From the NCBI GenBank assembly GCA_922989275.2, contig OV277869.1, positions 20,718,189 to 20,782,188 on the forward strand: a DNA stretch of 64,000 nucleotides, in the 5' to 3' direction. Positions within the stretch are counted from its first letter, which is position 1, and each line of letters starts with the position of its first letter. Below are positions 55,823 through 64,000 of this stretch, piece after piece. Both the position numbers and the translations under genes were made by a program. The stretch is from Gari tellinella (taxonomy: Eukaryota; Mollusca; Bivalvia; Cardiida; Psammobiidae). A model generated the notes under the pieces. It ran no database searches and had not been told where the DNA came from. It saw nothing but the letters and a program-made list of their open reading frames with translations.

Positions 55823-57160
55823 TTTTTAGCTCGACTTTTTCTAAAAGTCGAGCTATTGTCGTCTGCGTCTGCGTCTGCGTCTGCGTCTGTGTCAGCGTCG
55901 GTTAAGTTTTTTGCTTAAGGTTTTTGTAAGAGTTGATTTCTCAATAACTATCAAAGGTATCCATTTGAAACTTGGAATAGTTGTTCAGTATCAAAAGGGC
56001 AACTCATTACAACAAGTCAGGTAACCCTGGGATTTGTCCTTTCAGAGTTATTGCCCTTGTTTTATTTACTTAAAAATTATAAATTAACATATCTCAATAA
56101 CTATAAAAGATATCCATTTGAAACTTTGAATAACTTGTTCAGTATCAAAAGGGCAACTCATTACAACAAGACAGGTAACCCTGGGATTTGTCATTTCAGA
56201 GTTATTGCCCTTGTTTTATTTACTTAAAAATTGTAAATTAACATATCTAAATAACTATGAAAGATATTAACTTGAAACTTGGAATAGTTATTCAGTATCA
56301 AAAGGGCAACTAATTACATTAAGGCAGGTAACTCTGGGATTTGTCAGTTCAGAGTTATTGCCCTTGTTTTATTTACTTAAAAATTGTAAATTAACATATC
56401 TAAATAACTATGAAAGATATTAACTTGAAACTTGGAATAGTTATTCAGTATCAAAAGGGCAACTAATTACATTAAGGCAGGTAACTCTGGGATTTGTCAG
56501 TTCAGAGTTACTGCCCTTTTTTATTTACTTCAAAATTGTAAATTAACATATCTAAATAACTATGAAAGATATTACTTGAAACTTTTTTAATAGTTATTCA
56601 GTATCAGAAGGGCAACTCATTACAACAAGACAGGTAACCCTGATGTTTGTGTATCCAGAGTTATTGCCCTTGTTTTATTAACTTAAAAGTTATAAATTAA
56701 CATATCTAAGTAACTATGGAAGATATTAACTTGAAACTTTGAATACTTGTTAAGTATCAAAAGGACAACTCCTTTCAACAAGGTAGGTTACTCTATGATT
56801 TGTTATTCCAGAGTAATTGCCCTTGATTTATTTACTTAAAACTTGTAAATTGAAATATCTTAATAACTGTCAAAGGTATTAACTTGAAACTTTAAATACT
56901 TGTGTTATATCAAAAGGGCAACTCATTCAAACAAGAAAGGTGATCTGGATGTGCCGTTCCAGAGTTATTGTCCTTGTTTTGACATATAGTTTACTTTAAA
57001 TGGAATGTAGATTGTCCAAGTATGTTGAGTTGTTGTTGCTTACAAATTTCTATGATCAATAGGGCATTAAACACCCATACACATTCTTAAGTTTGAAAAA
57101 TGTAGCCGTCTCAAGTATATGAAAGTCGAGCGTCCAGCACCCGTTTGCGGGGCTCTCGTT
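55823..57160 (+). mobile_element. HINE-E, complete, nested in HINE-D
   Basis: Leader hairpin AGCTCGACTTTTTCTAAAAG-TCGAGCT, then GTCTGCGTCTGCGTCTGCGT. The core monomers (TTGAAACTTGGAATAGTTGT, AAAAGGGCAACTCATTACAA, TTCAGAGTTATTGCCCTTGT) repeat at about 150 bp. End AAAGTCGAGCGTCCAGCACC, CGTTTGCGGGGCTCTCGTT. Note 5' AGCTCGACTTT versus 3' AAAGTCGAGC, the inverted pair expected for this class. Confidence 0.8.
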
Positions 57161-58994
57161 AAAAATGCCTTTAACTTCTATATCCCTTAAAGTATTGCTT
57201 CCATAGTCGGTATGTGTGTGTATGTAGACAAGACCTTTCCAAGCTCAGAAAAATTTAGACCCCTGTGACCTTGACCTTGAACTTAGGGCCTGCGTTTAGG
57301 TTTCCAAATCTGTGTTTAGGTTTCGAAAAATGCCTTTAACTTCTATGTCCCTTGAGGTATTGCTTTCATAGTTGGTATGTATGTGTATATGGGCAAGACT
57401 TTTACATGCAAAGAAAAATTTAGACCCGTGTGACCTTGACCTTGAACTTAGGGCCTGTGTTTAGGTTTCGAAATGTGTGTTTAGGTGTAGAAAATGCCTT
57501 TAACTTCTTTGTCCTTTGAGTTATTGCTTTCATAGTTGGTATGTATGTGTATATGGACATGACCTTTCGATGCACAGAAACATTTAGACCTGTGTGACCT
57601 TGAACTAAGAGCCTGTGTTTAGGTTTCGAAATCTGCGTTTAGGTTTCGAAAAATGCATTTAACTTCTATATCCTTTGCGGTATTGATTTCATAGTTGGTA
57701 TGTGTGTGTATATGGACAAGACCTTTCCCTTTCCATGCACAGATAAATTTGGACCCTTGTGACCTTGAACTTGAACTTAGGGCCTGTGTTTAGGTTTTGA
57801 AAAATGCCTTTTACTTCTATGTCCCTTGAGGTATTGCTTTCATAGTTGATTCATGTGTGTATATGGACAATACCTTTCCAGGCACAGCAAAATTTAGACC
57901 CCTGTGACCTTGACTTTGAACTTAGGGCCCATGTTTAGTTTCGAAATCTGTGTTTTGGTTTCTCAAAATTTTTATTACTCCTATGTCCATTGAAATATTC
58001 CTTTCATATTCAGTTTGCATGTGTATATGGACAAGATCTTTCCTTGCATGCAAAATGTTTGAGCCCTCTGACCTTGACCTTGAACTTAGGACCCGGGTTT
58101 AGGTTTCAAAGTCTGCGTTTAGGTTTCTCAAAATTTCTTTAACTCATATATCCACTGAGATATTTCTTTCATATTTGGCATGCATGTGTATATGGACACG
58201 ACCTTACCATGCATGCAAAAAAATTAGCCCAGTGTCCTTGACCTTGAACTAAGGTCGCGAAAGGTTTTAGGTTTCGAAATCTGCGTTTAGGTTTCAAAAA
58301 TGCTTATATTTCCTATGTCCCTTGAGGTGTTATTTTCATATTTGATTTTCCAGTGTATATGGACAAGACCTTTCCATGCAGGCAAAAAGGTTGACCTCTG
58401 TGACCTTGAGTGTGCTTTTAAGTTTCTAAAGGTGCCGGTGGCGAGCTTTGTTGTCTCTCTGACAACTCTTGTTTAATAACAGTATGATATTTTGATGTTG
58501 TCTTTCAAAGTTTTTCTTTAATGACCACAAGTGGTCTTTTGCCAGGTGGCCATTTGATGTGGTCAATTTCAATCAGACTACCTATGAAATAAAGAACTAG
58601 TACCCTACCTATCTTATTCATACATTTTATTTATGCTTTTCGGTGGATTACCACGATATAGCAGTGGATGATCACTTGGTAATCCACTGCAGTGGATTAT
58701 CACCAATCGCTTTTATTATGAATTTTCCCCGTAGGGCTCCCCAAGAATCGTAGTCAATCGTGTCTTATCGTTAAATTCCGGCAGTCCGATTTGTCGCGAA
58801 CTACTCACCGGAAGAGCACGAATCCAAACTCGGGAGCAACGAAGTCATTCGGATGACGTCATCATACCGCCAACTGTCACGCACATGTGTTCGACATAAA
58901 ACGTGGGGCTCAACACGGGATAAATAATGTACGTTCGCTTTCAATTTTTAAACAATTTCGTTTAAAAAGTGGCTTAAAAGCATAAATAAATAGA

Positions 58995-59150
58995 ATAACT
59001 GTGTTTTTTCAGTGTAAGATCGAATTTAATCCATTTCGTGAACATCAGACTGTTATATTTTCACTCGTGGCTTCGCCACTCGTGAAAATATAACGTCTGA
59101 TGTTCACTCAATGGATTAAATTTCGATCTTACACTGAAAAAAACAGTTAT
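58995..59150. repeat. Foldback element with about 75-bp arms
   Basis: ATAACTGTGTTTTTTCAGTG at the left is mirrored by CACTGAAAAAAACAGTTAT at the right. The arms run through AAGATCGAATTTAATCCAT and TTATATTTTCACTCGTGG to a CTTCG loop at about 59070. Lies inside the hAT relic. Confidence 0.85.
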
Positions 59151-59730
59151 CCTCTATGTCATGAAAAGCATACTGGGAATAATTATCATATCAATGATTT
59201 AATCTAAAGATTGAATTTGAATTACATTTTGTAAATATTTGATAAAACCAGGACTACAAAGTGGTTAATTGAAATGACCGGCTTTGTCAATTGAAAATCA
59301 ACCAGTATTGGCCACCTAGGATCAGTTTGGGAGTTTACCAACCAAAAGGCTAGTTATATCAACTACTAAATACTTCAACTCAATCAACTGTTCACTTACA
59401 ACTCAACTGATCATTAAAAAACTCAATCGACCACTCAAAATTTCAATTGACCAGTATTGACCACTTCCAGGGAATTTATTACAGAAATTTATTAACCATT
59501 AAGGTCATATACCCATATTCATTCATCAATTAAATGATGTCGATTATTAACAATCATGGGAAAATGATAAGTATTTGCATGTTTGCAACACCTGTAAATT
59601 GCTGCCAAAGCAGATTAGCCCCATGTCACTGCAGTGGGAGTCAGTCATAGATCTGATTGTGACCAATCAAATGTTGTGATACAGGGTGATTATACACTGA
59701 CAGGGGTATTATACACTGACACTTTATTAC

Positions 59731-59910
59731 TCCTCTGCTGAAGAGTATGGCTGCAAGATATCTGTGATGAACCAGAACCTAAAGGAGGACGACCCCAGCC
59801 TGACAGTTTATGATTGCTCTGCACACTGGCTGAATCTGCTGGGATAGGATACTGCTCCTGACCAGGTGATAAAGCAAGTTGTAGAAGTCAACAAATACTT
59901 CAGGAATCAC
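59731..59910 (+). pseudogene. hAT transposase relic
   Basis: The + strand frame reads KISVMNQNLKEDDPSLTVYD, CSAHWLNLLG, stop (TAG at 59845), DTAPDQVIKQVVEVNKYFRN, H. The CSAHxLNLL and KYFRNH stretches are typical of the middle of ZBED/DUF659-type hAT transposases. Nothing upstream or downstream continues it, so it is a fragment of a dead transposase. Confidence 0.7.
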
Positions 59911-59924
59911 TATACACTTGTTTC

Positions 59925-60060
59925 AATTGGCCAGGGTGGTCTTTTTAATCAACCAGAGTGGTCGATTCAATCCATCACAAGTGGCTATTTCAATTGACCA
60001 CAAGTGGTCAGTTCAATCAACAAATGTGGTCAGTTCAATCGACCAGGGTTGTCTTTTCAG
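59925..60060. repeat. Subterminal array of GTGGTC / TTCAATC motifs
   Basis: CCAGGGTGGTC, CCAGAGTGGTCGATTCAATC, ACCACAAGTGGTCAGTTCAATC and CCAGGGTTGTC recur every about 22 bp; related words occur at 59240-59480 and 42460-42540. Such arrays near hAT ends are usual transposase-binding clusters (inference). Confidence 0.55.
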
Positions 60061-60307
60061 ATTTGAAAAATCCACTTTGTGCTTCCTATACCCCCTATAT
60101 ACACTTGAAATAGCTTCCTGTGTATCTGTAATACATCATTACACTTTAATTAAACCCTTTTAAAGCTTTAAGAGCTTTATTTTAACAAAAAGAGAGTATT
60201 GACCGGTATTGACCAGTATTGACCACCTCAGGGATTATTGACCGGGCGGTTTTAACCGATTAAAACCGGGAGGTTTTAACCGCCCCGGTTTTTACCGGCC
60301 AACCCTG

Positions 60308-61917
60308 AGTTGTGTTTCACAAACACATTGCTTTTCATCTGATCTTCACCAAGCATTCTGAAAATATTTGTTGTCATAGTTCAAGACTTATAGTGTATTC
60401 TTCACAGTTACAGTTTTCAAAGAAATCGTGTAATTATGCATTGTGACCAATGATTCAAACAGTTGAAATATCCAAGAGCCATTTTATATGGATCTCCACT
60501 GTTTACAAATAATGTACTTTTTTCTCTAAAGCCAGCACTGTAAGTGGTTTAAAATGGCCAGTTAATTTACAACGATTTTAAGGGTCTTTTCAAAACTACA
60601 ATTCAAATGAAACCAGACAGTGTAGACCCTGATAAGGAGCCCTTTGATTTGTGTCCATTAATACTGTTCGCACACAGATACCATACATATACCGGTTTTA
60701 AGCAAATAAAATGTTTGTATTGTGTAGTAGCCACAGACTTCTAAATCTTATGATATACAGTGGCATACATAAACCTTTATGTAAATTCGTACCATGATTT
60801 ATGTAGGAACCTTGCAGTTGATTCTTAATTATCTCTTGCTTTTCAATTATAAATCATATCAAAGGCTATTATCATAGGGTGTCGTTTTCAGCTGGATATC
60901 TCATTATTTTATGCTAAACCAGATGCTAAAGAATTGTGGTATACTGTAAAATTGGCCCAAAAACAAATGGCCATTTACCCATTACTCCATAAATATGCCT
61001 TTAAGTAAATTTTATGTCTTAAATTTATTTCTCCACTGAAGAAAATAGTTGCACTTTATTCAGTCATGGATATGCACTATTAATTGAAATGTTTTCAACA
61101 TTGTAGCAGATAGTAGCTTAAAGCTGGTTTAAAGTAAAGCAGAATGCTGCTTTATCTGTCTTCAATACTGAAAACATGCTAAGGGGAGAGGGGCTAAAAG
61201 AAGAACATGGAGCTCGTTAAAGACATATACTTGCATAATTCAGAACAAAAGTAATGCAGAAAGCTGTATAACTGTTGTCCTGCATTCAGTGATTGCCAAT
61301 GTCTGAAAAAGAGCTGCACAGTGACAGTACAGTACAGTAGATTACATCAAACAAACAGCCATTAGAAGAGGAAGCATGGAGCTTGCTAAGACACATGACT
61401 ACTAAAAGTAATTAATGCAGCTTCTTTATAGGAGCTTTCTGCATCATTTTTGTCCTGCATTAAGCTCAGTTTTAATCAGTCTTACAGGAACTGACAACTA
61501 GATTCAGCACAAAGTTTGTGTTTCGTAGCAATTGATGTGTGGCTCTTGTATGAACATCCACACATTGGGATCTGGTAATAAAACATGGGAAAAAGCAATT
61601 TTAGGACAGAAACACATACATCATTGGAGCTGGTATTTGAAACTGGTTTGAAATGACAATAAAGTTGAGAGTCAAATACAAATATGTATGGGGCTATGAG
61701 TATATAGTTTGCAATAATATAAAGCTTGATATTCATAGACACTCAACTGTGGAGGTAAATAAAGATAACTCTTTTATTTGTCAGATCTGTTCATGGAATT
61801 CATTATCTTTTCAGAGCACAGTAAACCCACCTATTATATAATAAATATGACCATTGAATTGTGTTTATTATTAGATGTTAATTTTAGCGTTTTAGTGGTC
61901 TTATAGAGATGTTTTAT
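60308..61917. other. Intron with HINE-L remnant, hairpins and a TTAA MITE
   Basis: TGTTTCACAAACACATTGCT (60313) continues the HINE-L target. Hairpin repeats lie at about 60458-60515 and 60610-60675, and a decayed palindrome at 61400-61475. No gene recognised: ORFs at 61482-61742 and 61653-61841 show no domain. Confidence 0.45.
60973..61196. mobile_element. TTAA-type MITE, decayed copy
   Basis: ACCCATTACTCCATAAATAT, TCTCCACTGAAGAAAATAGT, TTTAAAGTAAAGCAGAATGC and a weak right end ATGCTAAGGGGAGAGGGGCT. Confidence 0.55.
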
Positions 61918-62216
61918 TGAACAGCTACCTCAGGGTGAGCCTTGAATGTCCGTCGTCAGTCGTTCCGTGTTCCTCGTTCGTCGCCAACAATTTTAGTGTT
62001 TACACTCTAGAGGCCATACTATTTATCCAATCTTTCTCAAACTTGCTCAGATTGTTTATTAAGAGTTCGGATGATTTGATTATGGTTGTAATCGGACAAA
62101 TGGATCAAGAGTTTTACAGTATTTACACTCTAGAGGCCACAAAATTTATTCAATCTATCTCAAACTTGCTCAAACTGTATGTGGCTATAAGAGTTCAGAT
62201 GAGTATGATTATGGGA
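61918..62216 (+). mobile_element. HINE-A fragment, broken by a Penelope-like element
   Basis: AGCTACCTCAGGGTGAGCCT, GTCCGTCGTCAGTCGTTCCG, then two monomers (TTTACACTCTAGAGGCCA). It stops at GATTATGG, where other copies continue with TTGAAATCGGAC. Confidence 0.65.
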
Positions 62217-63380
62217 GATCTTGCAAAAAGACTCCTAGAAAGAGCAACACACAGACCTCACACTTTCAAAAGGTTCATAGATGACATTTTTCTCATCTGG
62301 ACCTACAGCTACAAGCTACTACAGGAGTTCATCGACTACATGAACAACTCTCACAAAACCATCAAGTTCACTTGTGAAATCTCTAAAACAGAGATATCAT
62401 TCCTGGATACAACAGTGTACAGGGTTCAGGGCACGAACAAACTAGCAGTGAGGCTTTACACAAAACCCACTGACACTCATGCCTACCTCAAGTATGACTC
62501 CTGTCATCCTAAAAGAATGAAGGATGCAAATCTGTACGGGCAATTCTTGCGATTGAAACGGAACAACACAAGTGAAAGAGATTTTGAAAGGTCTGCGACA
62601 GATACAAAGACACACTACATGAGACGAGGATATCCAGAACAGTTACTAGAGAAACATCTAGCTACTACCAGGACCCGGGTGAGAGAATCACTTCTCCTTA
62701 GCAACAAAAAGGAGAAGGACACATCACGGGTCCCATTTGTGGTTACTTTTAACCCACGAAATCCTGATCTAAAAAAACTTGTGAAAAAGGAATGGGACAT
62801 CCTCAAACACTCTGACACATGCCGAAAGCTGTTTGACAAACCACCAATTTTTGCCTACAGGAGAAACCAAAATCTCAGAGATCTACTGATTCACAGCAAG
62901 TTCCAACTAGAAAGGACATGTGACACGGTAAACGCCAAAAAATCCAAAAAAACAGGCTGTACCAGAGACAAGTGTAAATACGGTGATCTACTGGACCTCA
63001 AAACAGAATTCAAAAGCCACTCTACAGGGAAAACTTTCAAAAAGAAGCACACCTACGACTATGAAACAAGCAATGTCATCTACCTCATCTCTTGTGGAAA
63101 ATGCCACAAGCAGTACGTCGGACAGTGCAAACGACCTATAAGAAATAGGATCTATGAGCACGTCCGATACATGAGGGAGAACCTCGATCAGCCCACGGGA
63201 AGGCATTTCAACCTTCCAAACCACAAACCCTCTGACGCCAACTTCGAAATTATCGAAGTACTGTCAAGCCACCCGGATGATCCTAAATCACTCAGCCTCA
63301 GAAACAAACTGGAGCAAGTCTGGATCACCACATTACAAACTGTGCGCCCTAAAGGCATTAATCTCCAATTAACACGATAA
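62217..63380 (+). CDS. 5'-truncated Penelope-like retroelement ORF (RT end plus GIY-YIG endonuclease)
   Basis: 387 codons remain open. RFIDDIFLIW (residues 19-28) is the catalytic motif C of a Penelope reverse transcriptase (FIDD in place of YADD). The thumb region and a basic linker follow. NVIYLISCGKCHKQYVGQ (286-303) is the GIY-YIG core, with two Cys (C293, C296) between GIY and YIG and NRIYEH (310-315) after it; these are seen in Penelope/Neptune-type elements. Motifs 1-6 of the RT are missing, so the copy is dead-on-arrival. The ATG-initiated frame opens earlier, at 61917, but its first 100 codons are HINE-A sequence and not part of the protein. Insertion was into a HINE-A monomer. Confidence 0.88.
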   Translation, partial: DLAKRLLERATHRPHTFKRFIDDIFLIWTYSYKLLQEFIDYMNNSHKTIKFTCEISKTEISFLDTTVYRVQGTNKLAVRLYTKPTDTHAYLKYDSCHPKRMKDANLYGQFLRLKRNNTSERDFERSATDTKTHYMRRGYPEQLLEKHLATTRTRVRESLLLSNKKEKDTSRVPFVVTFNPRNPDLKKLVKKEWDILKHSDTCRKLFDKPPIFAYRRNQNLRDLLIHSKFQLERTCDTVNAKKSKKTGCTRDKCKYGDLLDLKTEFKSHSTGKTFKKKHTYDYETSNVIYLISCGKCHKQYVGQCKRPIRNRIYEHVRYMRENLDQPTGRHFNLPNHKPSDANFEIIEVLSSHPDDPKSLSLRNKLEQVWITTLQTVRPKGINLQLTR

Positions 63381-64000
63381 TGTTCCTGCCCCCCCTTTTG
63401 TCGTAGTATGTCACTTTACTTCAGGAACATTGTAGTGCTAATTGTAGGATCAAACGCAATATAGAGAAAAACAGTAAAAACGTTCAGAGACTAAATCTGT
63501 CTCAACGTACCCTTTCTGGGATGTGTAGTACTCACTACACACTGAAATATGTCAAATTAGACATAATTCAAGCATTATGACACTTTTACACTGGAGAAAA
63601 CAACGCTCCAGACTAAGCAAATCTCCAAATTTGAGAGACCCAAACCACACCCGCTTCCAAGAAAACAAACTACAAAACGTGTAGTAGAACGTACCAAAAA
63701 CTTTGGACACAGAGAAACCATCAAATACTCAACAAAATCAATGTTGGGACAGAATATCTTTGATTATATAAGGATTTTCTTTGATTTGGGATAATTTCTC
63801 TAACAAGCGGAAGCCATTTTTTGGCCTTAGTTACACAAACAAGGCCCTTAGTTACCACAATAGATCGAGCTACGTCACCAAAAACAGTGGATGACGCAGT
63901 CAAAATCTGCGCAAACTAGCGTAATTTGTCATCAAAAAATGCGTAAAACGTGTCAAAAACGTAATAAAAGATATCACGTGATACAATCCCAAGGGTATAA
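63381..64000 (+). other. Probable 3' region of the Penelope-like element and unassigned sequence
   Basis: Follows the stop codon without returning to HINE-A sequence, so at least part is element 3' UTR. It contains TGGAGAAAACAACGCTCCA, a small hairpin near 63593. No tail or target duplication visible before the window ends. Confidence 0.4.

Larger units (their letters stand above)
48152..58472 (+). mobile_element. HINE-D, split by a piggyBac element and a HINE-E
   Basis: Head TTTTTAGCTCGCCTGTACGT at 48152, GTCGTTGTCGTTGTCGTCGT. Monomers run to 48454, from 55198 to 55822 and from 57161 to the end TTGTTGTCTCTCTGACAACT-CTTGT at 58472. The pieces rejoin in register with the repeat unit. Confidence 0.8.
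42417..60307. mobile_element. hAT element expanded to 17.9 kb by nested insertions
   Basis: Ends CAGGGTTGGC and GCCAACCCTG are inverted repeats, each followed inward by CCGGTCAATA- or GACCGG-type motifs. Flanks are ATTTGTTT (42409-42416) and AGTTGTGT (60308-60315), each one base away from ATTTGTGT, the uninterrupted sequence in HINE-L at 23950. This implies an 8-bp target duplication. Only about 42417-42588 and 58473-60307 are its own DNA; the rest is inserted HINEs, a long-TIR element and a piggyBac element. A hAT transposase relic lies at 59731-59910. Confidence 0.75.
24596..64000 (+). other. Probable intron 2 of the GALNT gene, open at the window end
   Basis: Starts with donor GTATTA. I searched by eye for the next conserved GALNT segment (the pre-catalytic NQFN...LNRSL...DVR stretch and the catalytic start) and did not find it before 64000. 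The intron is therefore at least 39 kb. It contains the nested transposon block at 42417-60307 and the Penelope-like element. Confidence 0.5.

Noticed and set aside
61482..61742. 86-aa minus-strand ORF
   Set aside because: No domain, no splice or promoter support, neighbours are decayed MITEs.

Overview
This is animal nuclear DNA, most likely from a bivalve mollusc. It is AT-rich and intron-like and carries almost no coding sequence. Host gene evidence is limited to two phase-compatible exons, both on the + strand. They encode the N-terminal membrane anchor and stem of a polypeptide N-acetylgalactosaminyltransferase (GALNT1/13 type): exon 5152-5360 (start codon 5174) and exon 24458-24595, separated by an intron of about 19 kb. 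The rest of the gene should lie downstream, so 24596 to the end is best read as intron.

Nearly everything else is transposable elements. The dominant class is a set of related non-coding elements, called HINE-A to HINE-L here. Each starts with a T-run plus a hairpin built on AGCTCACC/GGTGAGCT, followed by a GTCC/GTCG-rich microsatellite and a core of about 160-bp monomers. Each ends with CAGGTGAGCG, a short GC hairpin and CTCTTGT. This layout matches Helentron-associated non-autonomous elements (HINEs), an inferred assignment. All roughly 20 recognisable copies point the same way (+).

Region by region. 1-2790: HINE-A interrupted by a poly-G/poly-C inverted-repeat element. 3161-4194: hAT-like MITE and a foldback element. 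4933-5702: exon 1 bracketed by two copies of one MITE. 5728-24264 (intron 1): HINEs with nested hAT (14685-16245), Tc1 remnant (20794-21657), a TA-flanked MITE (22071-22899), TTAA MITEs and hairpins. 24458-24595: exon 2. 25333-25609: a tRNA-headed SINE with a 14-bp target duplication. 25797-28913: hairpins and small tandem repeats. 28911-42355: more nested HINEs, including a chimera.

42417-60307 is the most structured part: a decayed hAT element that has grown to 17.9 kb by nested insertion. It holds a 3.6-kb element with long inverted repeats, each carrying nine copies of an AGTCATTTCGTARCCG-like motif. It also holds HINE-D, split by a 6.7-kb piggyBac-type element with TTAA duplications and a 499-aa transposase ORF. 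That piggyBac in turn contains a HINE, a MITE, and another MITE inside the MITE. The window ends with a 5'-truncated Penelope-like element (RT tail plus GIY-YIG endonuclease) inserted in HINE-A.

No rRNA gene, functional tRNA gene or CRISPR array was seen.
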